This document shows positions 4,601 to 10,049 of a stretch of 10,049 nucleotides of DNA, one piece after another. Below the pieces are notes generated by a model, which had not been told where the DNA came from, made no database searches, and saw only the letters and a program-made list of their open reading frames with translations. Where the stretch lies: the NCBI GenBank assembly GCA_964530165.1, contig CAZGYE010000221.1:1-10049 (forward strand). Reading direction: 5' to 3'. Position numbers and translations under genes: made by a program. Each line of letters begins with the position of its first letter. The first letter of the stretch is position 1. This stretch comes from CAZGYE01 sp964530165 (GTDB lineage: Bacteria; Planctomycetota; Planctomycetia; Planctomycetales; Planctomycetaceae).

Positions 4601-6340
4601 ATGGGCAAGTCTCTGCTGGAACCGAAACTCCGCTTGGGCGATCTGCTCATTGCTCGCGGTCAACTGACGCCGGCGCAGTTGGACATTGTGCTGGCTGAGC
4701 AGATGGAGAGTCTCGGCACGAAATTGCTCGGGGAGTTGCTCGTTGAAAAGGAGTTCTGCAGTGAAGAGCAGGTTCTGGAGGGTTTGGCGGTCGAATTCGG
4801 CGTTCCGTACGTCCGTCTTGACGCCCGCCTGTTCGACCCGAAGATGTTCGATGCGATTCCACGGGACTTCATCGAGAAGAACACGGTCTTGCCGCTGTTC
4901 AAGATCCGCGACGTACTGACCGTTGCCGTGGCGGAGCCGACCAACGTCTTTCTGCTCGACCAACTGCGCGACATCGCCCACTGTGAAGTGCAGATTGCCG
5001 TGGCCAGCGCCAAAGACATCCGCCGTATGGTGCAGACGTATGTTCCCAACACGCGGGTGTTCGTGATCGACGACATCATCGACGATGCCAGAGGCGACGC
5101 GGTCGAACTGATTGAAGAATCGATCGAGGACATCGGCGCCGACGTCGACGTAGCCGGTGAAAGCCCCATCATTCGCCTGGTGAACTACATCGTCTACAAC
5201 GCAGTCCGGGAAGGGGCCAGCGACATTCACATCGAGCCGACGGAACGGCAACTGCGAGTTCGGTATCGTATCGACGGGTCGCTGTACCAGTCGCTCGAAC
5301 CGCCCATTCATCTGGCGCCGGCGGTGGCTTCGCGTATCAAGATTATGGCCAATCTGGATATCAGCGAGCGCCGCCTGCCGCAGGACGGCCGCATCCACGT
5401 CATGATGGAAGGCCGGCCGATCGACCTCCGCGTCAGCACCCTGCCGATGCCCTTTGGTGAGAAGGTCGTGATTCGAGTGCTCGACAATCAGACCATCAAC
5501 CTCTCGCTCGAGCAGCTCGGGTTCAGCGCTGAAATTCTCGAGGGGTTCAACGGCCAATTGGCGCTGCCCAACGGCATCGCGCTGGTGACCGGACCGACGG
5601 GCAGCGGAAAAAGCACAACCCTGTACGCCGCGCTGAATTCCGTCAGCACAATCGAGAAGAACGTCTGCACGGTCGAGGACCCTATCGAATTTCAGTTGTC
5701 GCTCACCAACCAGTTTCAGGTGAACGAAAAAATTGGTCTGACGTTTGCCGCCGTGCTGCGGAGCTTATTGCGTCAAGACCCCGACGTGGTCATGGTCGGT
5801 GAAATCCGCGATGAGGAGACGGCCCGCGTTGCCATTCAAGCCGCGTTGACCGGTCATCTGGTTTTCAGCACGCTGCACACCAACGACGCCTGCAGCACCG
5901 TCACCCGGTTGATCGACATGGGCATCCCAGGGTATTTGCTCGGCGCATCGTTGAACATGGTGCTGGCCCAGCGGCTCTGCCGCCGGGTGTGCCCCAAGTG
6001 CAAGAAGGCGTACGATCCCTCGGGGGCGATGCAACTGGCGATGCAACGCATGGGAATCGAGGTCGAGCAGTACTACCGCGGGAGCGGCTGCAAACGCTGC
6101 CGCCAAACCGGCTTTTCCGGACGAATTGCCATCCACGAACTGCTCGTCGTCGACGACGAACTGCGCGAGATCGTCACCTTGAACCCAACGATGAGAGCGA
6201 TCCGTGAGCACGCGCAGCAGCAGGGCATGCTGCCGTTGCGGTACGACGGCCTGCGGAAGGTGAAAGAGGGATTTACCACCATCGAGGAAGTCTTCCGCGT
6301 CAGCGACGACGGATGGGTGCCGAAAAAAGTTGAGGGTTGA
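4601..6340 (+). CDS. pilB: Type IV pilus extension ATPase PilB (GspE family) with N-terminal MshEN domain
   Basis: A 579-residue hexameric secretion ATPase expected at the cytoplasmic base of the pilus, where it drives pilin assembly. Residues 8-150 are an MshEN-type N-domain whose first motif has R11-L12-G13, L16, G20, L27, L31 and Q34, matching the published c-di-GMP-binding pattern; a second, weaker copy starts near L42-L43-G44. The ATPase core has the Asp box ASDIHIEP (206-213), Walker A GPTGSGKST (331-339), Walker B DPDVVMVGE (393-401), GEIRD (400-404) and the His box around H419 and H426. A zinc motif is formed by C464/C467 and C497/C500, with C460 nearby. The length is typical of PilB. 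It could be the GspE of a type II secretion system, but the adjacent pilT argues for pili. AGGA at 4585-4588 is the likely ribosome binding site. The stop codon lies in a heptamer repeat. Confidence 0.95.
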   Translation: MGKSLLEPKLRLGDLLIARGQLTPAQLDIVLAEQMESLGTKLLGELLVEKEFCSEEQVLEGLAVEFGVPYVRLDARLFDPKMFDAIPRDFIEKNTVLPLFKIRDVLTVAVAEPTNVFLLDQLRDIAHCEVQIAVASAKDIRRMVQTYVPNTRVFVIDDIIDDARGDAVELIEESIEDIGADVDVAGESPIIRLVNYIVYNAVREGASDIHIEPTERQLRVRYRIDGSLYQSLEPPIHLAPAVASRIKIMANLDISERRLPQDGRIHVMMEGRPIDLRVSTLPMPFGEKVVIRVLDNQTINLSLEQLGFSAEILEGFNGQLALPNGIALVTGPTGSGKSTTLYAALNSVSTIEKNVCTVEDPIEFQLSLTNQFQVNEKIGLTFAAVLRSLLRQDPDVVMVGEIRDEETARVAIQAALTGHLVFSTLHTNDACSTVTRLIDMGIPGYLLGASLNMVLAQRLCRRVCPKCKKAYDPSGAMQLAMQRMGIEVEQYYRGSGCKRCRQTGFSGRIAIHELLVVDDELREIVTLNPTMRAIREHAQQQGMLPLRYDGLRKVKEGFTTIEEVFRVSDDGWVPKKVEG

Positions 6341-6345
6341 GAGTT
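6329..6345 (+). promoter_or_regulatory. Heptamer repeat acting as pilB stop and pilT ribosome binding site
   Basis: GTTGAGG (6329-6335), GTTGAGA (6336-6342) and a partial GTT run directly into the pilT ATG at 6346. The TGA at 6338-6340 in the second unit ends pilB. GAGGG at 6332-6336 is nine bases before the pilT start and is the only Shine-Dalgarno-like sequence there. The two genes are therefore joined by about two and a half repeat units that appear to have taken on both jobs. Confidence 0.75.
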
Positions 6346-7398
6346 ATGGAAATGAACGACCTGTTACACGCGGCCGTCGACAGCGGGGCTTCCGACGTAT
6401 TGCTGGTCTCCGGAGCGCCGCCGATGTTCCGCATCAGCGGCGATTTGCAGCCGGCCAATCTGGAACCGCTGACGCCGTCAGCCTTGGAAAAACTGTGCCG
6501 GCAAATACTCTCCGACGAGCAGATCGCCGTGCTCCAGCGGGACCGGGACGTCGATTTCTCGGTGGCGATTCCCCGGCTGGGCCGCTTCCGCTTCAACGTA
6601 CACCGGCAGCGGAACAGTTACGCCGCGGCCGTCCGTTACATCCCCAATGACGTGCCCGAACTGGAACAGCTCCACCTTCCACCGGCGGTCGGGGACCTCA
6701 CACGTCTGGGGCAGGGCCTGGTACTGGTGACGGGACAAACGGGCAGCGGCAAAAGTACCACGCTGGCGGCCGTCATCGAGCAGATCAACCGTCGCGATGC
6801 CAAGCACATTATCACTCTGGAAGACCCGATCGAGTTCCAGTTTTCGCACGGCCGGTCGCTCGTGGAACAGCGAGAAATCGGTGCCGATTGTCCCAGCTTC
6901 GCCTCCGGCCTGAAACATGTCTTGCGGCAAGACCCCGACGTGATCCTCGTCGGTGAGCTGCGCGATCTGGAAACGATTCGCACCGCGATCCAGGCCGCCG
7001 AAACCGGACACCTGGTGCTGGCGACACTGCACTCGTCGAGCGCCGCTGGCGCCATCGATCGCATCATCGAGGTCTTTCCCGGCGGGGAGCAAGCGCAGAT
7101 TCGCTCGCACCTGTCGGAATGCCTCAAGGCAGTCCTGACGCAGCGGCTGTTGCCGGACGTCGATGGACGAGGGCGAGTTGCCGCGGTTGAGATTCTCATC
7201 GCCACCCGCGCCATTCAGACAAACATCCGCGAAGGAACGACACACCTGATCGCCGGCATGATTTCGACCGGTCGACGAATCGGCATGCAGACCATGGAAC
7301 AGGCCCTCAAGCAACTCGTGCTCAACGGCCGGGTCATGTCCGAAGCGGCCGAACAGCACTTGGACGAACTGGCGTTGAACGCGACGGCAGTTGGATAG
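6346..7398 (+). CDS. pilT: Type IV pilus retraction ATPase PilT
   Basis: A 350-residue ATPase of the PilT branch, which powers pilin disassembly and pilus retraction (twitching, DNA uptake). It lacks the long N-domain and the cysteine motif of PilB, as expected. A PAS-like N-domain covers about 1-110. The core has Walker A GQTGSGKST (130-138), the Asp box around LEDPIEF (158-164), Walker B DPDVILVGE (196-204) and His-box residues H222 and H229. The PilT-specific C-terminal motif related to AIRNLIRE is present as AIQTNIRE (289-296), which separates it from PilB/GspE. The ATG at 6346 is preferred for its spacing from GAGGG; a TTG at 6337 would overlap the end of pilB, and ATG 6352 is a further alternative. 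It starts five bases after pilB, so co-transcription is very likely. Confidence 0.95.
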   Translation: MEMNDLLHAAVDSGASDVLLVSGAPPMFRISGDLQPANLEPLTPSALEKLCRQILSDEQIAVLQRDRDVDFSVAIPRLGRFRFNVHRQRNSYAAAVRYIPNDVPELEQLHLPPAVGDLTRLGQGLVLVTGQTGSGKSTTLAAVIEQINRRDAKHIITLEDPIEFQFSHGRSLVEQREIGADCPSFASGLKHVLRQDPDVILVGELRDLETIRTAIQAAETGHLVLATLHSSSAAGAIDRIIEVFPGGEQAQIRSHLSECLKAVLTQRLLPDVDGRGRVAAVEILIATRAIQTNIREGTTHLIAGMISTGRRIGMQTMEQALKQLVLNGRVMSEAAEQHLDELALNATAVG

Positions 7399-7571
7399 AA
7401 TGAATCGCGTTCGTCCGCAGTTCGAATGAGTCATGACGAATGACCAATGACCAATGAATGGCAAATGACGAATGTCGAAACACTCTACCGAATCGGAATC
7501 GCCCATTCACGACAGGATCGACAATCAGCGGGGTTCCCGAAGTCAGCAATTGCCGTAAAGGACGATGTCCC
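7399..7571. repeat. Intergenic spacer with TGACCAA heptamer array
   Basis: The 173-base gap between pilT and pilC holds a 7-bp array: TGAGTCA (7427-7433), TGACGAA (7434-7440), TGACCAA (7441-7447), TGACCAA (7448-7454), then an 11-base interruption and TGACGAA (7466-7472). This is a third heptamer class, distinct from GTTGAGA and AATCYAA. The remainder (7475-7556) shows no gene and no convincing promoter. AAAGGA at 7557-7562 is the pilC ribosome binding site. An upstream extension of the pilC frame to 7458 only translates repeat and spacer and is not used. Confidence 0.8.
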
Positions 7572-8780
7572 ATGCAATTCACTTATCAGGCTCGTGACAC
7601 CACAGGCCGCATTCGCGAAGGCGAACTCAGCGCGGCCGACGCCGACGAAGCCACCCGACAACTGCGTCAGGATGGTCTGTATCTCCTCTCGCTCGCAGAG
7701 ACCGCCGAGAAGTCCAACCACGCTGGGATGCAGTTGTTTCAAAAGCGAATTGCGCGATCCGACATCATCTTTCTCACCAACCAACTGGCCGTCATGATCG
7801 ACGCCGGCGTGCCGCTGGCCAACGCGCTGGAAGGCTTGGCCCGGCAGTCCGATCACCCCACCATGAAGTCCATGCTCGAACGGATCGAAGGACGCGTCCA
7901 AGCGGGCGATGACTTCTCGGTGGCCCTGTCGGAATACCCCAAACAGTTCGACAAGACCTATGTCAACCTGGTCAGGGCAAGCGAGGCCAGCGGTACGCTC
8001 GCCCAGATGCTCGAACGAATTGCCACGCAAACACAAGACGAACTGGAAACCCGCCAGAAAGTCAAGGGCGCCATGATGTACCCGGCAGCCATGCTGGTGA
8101 TGTGCGTCGGCGTGTGTATCTTCCTGCTGACCTACGTGTTTCCCAAGCTGATGCCGATGTTTGCCACCCGCCATGTCGACGTTCCGCTGCCGACTAAGTT
8201 GATGATTGCGATTTCGGTTGGTTTGACCAGCTACTGGTACGCGGTCGTTGCCGCAGCGGTGGCGGTGATCGGCCTTTTGCTGTGGATGCGCAAACAAACG
8301 TGGGGCCGGACGACCTTCGATTGGTGCTGGCTGCACACACCGGTGCTCGGGCCCATGCTGCGAAAAGTGGCCATCGGGCGCAGCCTGCGTACGCTGGCCA
8401 CCACCATTAACGCCGGCGTTCCCGTGCTCGAGGCCATTGAGCTCAGTGCCGGCGTCTCGAACAACGTACTCTACGAGCGCTGTTGGATGCACGTCGGCGA
8501 GCAAGTCACCGCCGGCAAACAGATCCACGAAGCGCTCGAAGGCAACACGCTTTTCCCCCAGATGTTGCTGCAAATGATCGCTTGCGGCGAGTCGACCGGA
8601 AAACTGGGCGAGATCCTCGACAAAGTGGGCGAATTCTACGAGCGTGAAATCGCCAACGCCGTCAAAGCCGCCACCAGCCTGATCGAGCCGATCATGGTCT
8701 GCGTGATGGGCAGCGTCATCGGCACCATCGCTTTGGCAATGCTGCTTCCCATCTTCACGCTCAGCAGTCACACAGGTTGA
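7572..8780 (+). CDS. pilC: Type IV pilus inner-membrane platform protein PilC (GspF family)
   Basis: A 402-residue polytopic membrane protein, the usual length for PilC/GspF. It sits at the centre of the pilus base, where the PilB and PilT hexamers act on it to add or remove pilin subunits. The N-terminal segment FTYQARDTTGRIREGEL (3-19) is the conserved family opening. Two GspF domains follow, at about 65-190 and 268-392; each has the helical pattern ending in a membrane helix, with LxxxIxAGVPLxxAL at 72-86 matched by LATTINAGVPVLEAI at 275-289. Membrane spans are predicted at about 169-192, 218-239 and 372-395. AAAGGA (7557-7562), nine bases ahead of the ATG, decides the start. It is separated from pilT by a repeat-filled spacer but is in the same direction, and it appears to be the last gene of the operon. 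Confidence 0.95.
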   Translation: MQFTYQARDTTGRIREGELSAADADEATRQLRQDGLYLLSLAETAEKSNHAGMQLFQKRIARSDIIFLTNQLAVMIDAGVPLANALEGLARQSDHPTMKSMLERIEGRVQAGDDFSVALSEYPKQFDKTYVNLVRASEASGTLAQMLERIATQTQDELETRQKVKGAMMYPAAMLVMCVGVCIFLLTYVFPKLMPMFATRHVDVPLPTKLMIAISVGLTSYWYAVVAAAVAVIGLLLWMRKQTWGRTTFDWCWLHTPVLGPMLRKVAIGRSLRTLATTINAGVPVLEAIELSAGVSNNVLYERCWMHVGEQVTAGKQIHEALEGNTLFPQMLLQMIACGESTGKLGEILDKVGEFYEREIANAVKAATSLIEPIMVCVMGSVIGTIALAMLLPIFTLSSHTG

Positions 8781-8828
8781 GCAGTCTGCGGTGCGGCGAA
8801 ATGCTGAAGTCGCACAAAGAGCCACGCT

Positions 8829-8857
8829 GTGTCTCATCAATGGGAAAGATGAGACAC
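8829..8857 (+). terminator. Perfect hairpin after pilC
   Basis: GTGTCTCATC (8829-8838) and GATGAGACAC (8848-8857) form a perfect 10-bp stem with a nine-base loop, 48 bases after the pilC stop codon. No T-run follows, so it is either a factor-dependent end, an mRNA 3' stabiliser, or the first part of a two-hairpin termination region together with 8901-8927. Confidence 0.45.
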
Positions 8858-8900
8858 TCTCTCGCGTCCGCGATGCAATCCAAGCGGCTGCCCCCACGCC

Positions 8901-8927
8901 AGGAACTAGAGAACTAGTTCCTTTTCT
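8901..8927 (+). terminator. Candidate intrinsic terminator after pilC
   Basis: AGGAACTAG (8901-8909) and CTAGTTCCT (8914-8922) form a nine-bp stem with loop AGAA. It is followed by TTT and C, the pairing T at 8922 completing a TTTT run (8922-8925). This fits a weak Rho-independent terminator for the pilus operon, though the stem is not G+C-rich and the T-run is short. The same GGAACTAG sequence recurs downstream, so it may instead be a member of a small repeat family. Confidence 0.45.
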
Positions 8928-8975
8928 GGTCACTGGTTGCCGATGCCGGACGAGAGCGTCGAGGAACTAGATCGA

Positions 8976-9002
8976 TGCATATACGCAAGAACGGTATATG
9001 CA
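8976..9002. repeat. Inverted repeat at the edge of the A+T-rich island
   Basis: TGCATATAC (8976-8984) and GTATATGCA (8994-9002) are perfect inverted copies around a nine-base centre. The element marks the switch from G+C-rich to A+T-rich sequence. A regulator-binding site for the downstream promoter region or a hairpin are both possible; nothing identifies the regulator. Confidence 0.5.
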
Positions 9003-9033
9003 AATGACACCTATCAATTCACATCAAATGCAC

Positions 9034-9111
9034 AAAATCAGTTGATTTTATGGATTGTAGTGGATACAGTGGTCTCTTTGATTTTAACAAACATGAGGAT
9101 TGCAGTATATT
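9034..9111 (+). promoter_or_regulatory. Possible promoter region for the phosphatase gene
   Basis: TTGATT (9042-9047) and TACAGT (9065-9070) are separated by 17 bases and each match four of six sigma-70 consensus positions. A second candidate uses TATATT (9106-9111) with a poor -35, TTTAAC, 17 bases upstream. The stretch is clearly richer in A+T than the genes on either side. A 7-bp inverted repeat, AAAATCA and TGATTTT (9034-9049), overlaps the first -35 and could be an operator. Planctomycete promoters are poorly defined, so this is a weak call. Confidence 0.3.
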
Positions 9112-9206
9112 TGAGCGTGTTCTGCAGTCTGAGAAACCCTGTGGAACTAGTTCTTTCAGCCTAGGCGAGCTGGTTCCTCCAGACCCAATCACAGAGAGAT
9201 CACCAC

Positions 9207-10049
9207 ATGCCTTTCCCCCTTTGGCTTCGCTGTGTACTGGATCGCTTTGGATGGCAAGCGGTCGGCTTTCCGCCACCAGAAAAAAAATTTCGTCGGCGGC
9301 AAATGTCGGTGGGAGCCAGTGTCGAACAGCTAGAAGATCGGACCCTGTTGGCGGTGATGACCGACGGCCCGCTCGTGGGTGCCGTGACCCATGATGCCGC
9401 GAAAGTGTTCGCCCGGACCGACGAACCGGCATTTGTGGCCGTCGAGTACTCGACCACCGAGTCTTTTCAATCCTCGACGACGACGCCCGCCGAGTTGACC
9501 AGCAGCGCCGACGATTTCACGCGTATTATTACGCTCGACGCCTTGCAGCCGGAAACGAAATACTTCTACCGGATTCTTGTCGACGGCCAGCCACAGCAGA
9601 CCGGCAACTTTCCCTCGTTCACGACGTTTGTCGTTCCGGGCTCTAATGCGGACTTTCAGTTTGCGGTCGTCACAGACATCGCCGTCAACAGAAAGTATCC
9701 GACACAATCAGCCCCCGTTTATCAGCGGGTTGCAGAAGAATCTCCCGCGTTCGTTCTGCAGATCGGCGATTTCGACCACCGGAATCCTCCGGACCTCGCA
9801 AAGATGCGGACGATGCACCGGGAAGTTCGCGGGCCCTCCACGGCGCAGGGGCGGGATTTCGCCGCACACATTGCGTCGCAGTTTCCGGTATTCCACGTGT
9901 TCGACGATCACGATTACGGCCGGAACAACGGTGACAAGACGTTTCCCGGCAGGGCCGACGCGCTCGAAGCCTTCAAGGAGTACTATCCCACGCCGGATCT
10001 GGCCAACCCGGACGCCGGTATTTGGCACAAGTTCACCTACGGCCAAGCT
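9207..10049 (+). CDS. PhoD-like metallophosphatase (alkaline phosphatase D family), 3' end outside window
   Basis: The first 281 codons of a larger gene. Residues 1-32 are basic and not a classical signal peptide; LEDRTLLA at 42-49 is a motif common near the N-terminus of planctomycete surface and secreted proteins. Residues 53-142 look like the Fn3-like N-domain of PhoD proteins (LQPETKYFYRILVDG at 113-127 is typical). The catalytic metallophosphatase domain starts near 150 with likely metal ligands D157 (VVTD) and D188 (IGDFDHR), then the hallmark DDHDYG at 233-238. It should hydrolyse phosphate mono- or diesters outside the cytoplasm; which substrate is not visible. The usual ASCQ-type strand end is replaced by VVTDIAV, so it is a divergent member. 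ATG 9207 has GAGAG eight bases upstream; Met33 lacks a ribosome binding site. It is separated from the pilus operon by terminator-like hairpins and is probably its own transcript. Confidence 0.85.
   Translation, partial: MPFPLWLRCVLDRFGWQAVGFPPPEKKFRRRQMSVGASVEQLEDRTLLAVMTDGPLVGAVTHDAAKVFARTDEPAFVAVEYSTTESFQSSTTTPAELTSSADDFTRIITLDALQPETKYFYRILVDGQPQQTGNFPSFTTFVVPGSNADFQFAVVTDIAVNRKYPTQSAPVYQRVAEESPAFVLQIGDFDHRNPPDLAKMRTMHREVRGPSTAQGRDFAAHIASQFPVFHVFDDHDYGRNNGDKTFPGRADALEAFKEYYPTPDLANPDAGIWHKFTYGQA

Larger units (their letters stand above)
8902..9177. repeat. Recurring GGAACTAG / GAACTAGTTC motif in the spacer
   Basis: GGAACTAG occurs at 8902-8909, 8963-8970 and 9143-9150, and its complement CTAGTTCC at 8914-8921. 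The 10-bp palindrome GAACTAGTTC appears at 8911-8920 and 9144-9153. The last copy can also pair with CTGGTTCC (9170-9177) through one G-T pair, enclosing the palindrome GCCTAGGC (9159-9166). The 426-base spacer 8781-9206 contains no gene I can support; apart from these motifs, two further hairpins and a possible promoter, I see nothing in it. Confidence 0.65.

Noticed and set aside
4583..5557. Open frame of 324 codons on the minus strand
   Set aside because: Antisense shadow of pilB, rich in codons mirrored from the + strand gene.
4601..8780. Reading the ATPase and platform genes as a type II secretion system (gspE/gspF)
   Set aside because: A PilT-type retraction ATPase lies between them, which type II systems lack. 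Without the pilin or secretin genes this remains strongly favoured rather than proven.
7485..8933. Long open frame of 482 codons on the minus strand
   Set aside because: It is the antisense of pilC; the histidine- and glycine-rich translation has no family resemblance, while the + strand protein is unmistakable.
8937..9164. Small open frame of 75 codons with a hydrophobic stretch in the A+T-rich spacer
   Set aside because: No ribosome binding site, contains two GGAACTAG copies and the inverted repeats, and the hydrophobicity is what A+T-rich sequence gives by chance.

Overview
The window reads as chromosomal DNA from a member of the Planctomycetota. Three things point there: an extracytoplasmic protein whose N-terminus carries a planctomycete-type LEDRTLLA motif (from 9207), G+C-rich coding sequence, and intergenic spaces filled with 7-bp tandem repeats and small palindromic elements of the kind I associate with planctomycete and filamentous cyanobacterial genomes. 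The phylum is an inference; I cannot name a genus.

Layout. Positions 1-572 hold no gene I can support. They contain a nested hairpin (59-130) and a MITE-like palindromic element (152-279) with 19-bp perfect terminal inverted repeats. From 573 to 8780 seven genes lie on the + strand: a membrane PAS histidine kinase, a single-domain response regulator, a membrane GAF-GGDEF diguanylate cyclase, a small STAS protein, and the type IV pilus motor set pilB (extension ATPase), pilT (retraction ATPase) and pilC (inner-membrane platform). Two terminator-like hairpins follow (8829-8857, 8901-8927), then an A+T-rich spacer with repeated GGAACTAG palindromes and a possible promoter. The last gene, cut by the window edge, is a PhoD-like metallophosphatase (9207-10049).

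How the genes may work together. The first four genes are signalling genes and the last three are the pilus engine. PilB starts with an MshEN-type domain whose first motif fits the known c-di-GMP-binding pattern residue for residue. The diguanylate cyclase two genes upstream would make that ligand, and it has no allosteric RxxD inhibitory site. The window may therefore encode both a c-di-GMP source and its receptor on the pilus motor, with the two-component pair and the STAS protein as further inputs.

The least ordinary feature is how 7-bp repeat arrays have entered the gene ends. The histidine kinase, the cyclase and pilB all finish inside arrays of the same GTTGAGA/CTCAACT heptamer. In one orientation this heptamer gives a TGA in all three frames within 21 bp. 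In two of the three genes the first copy that would have given an in-frame TGA reads CGA instead, and the protein is extended. At pilB/pilT the heptamer supplies both the pilB stop codon and the pilT ribosome binding site. A separate 23-bp palindrome family occurs five times at two loci and shows paired, hairpin-preserving base changes.
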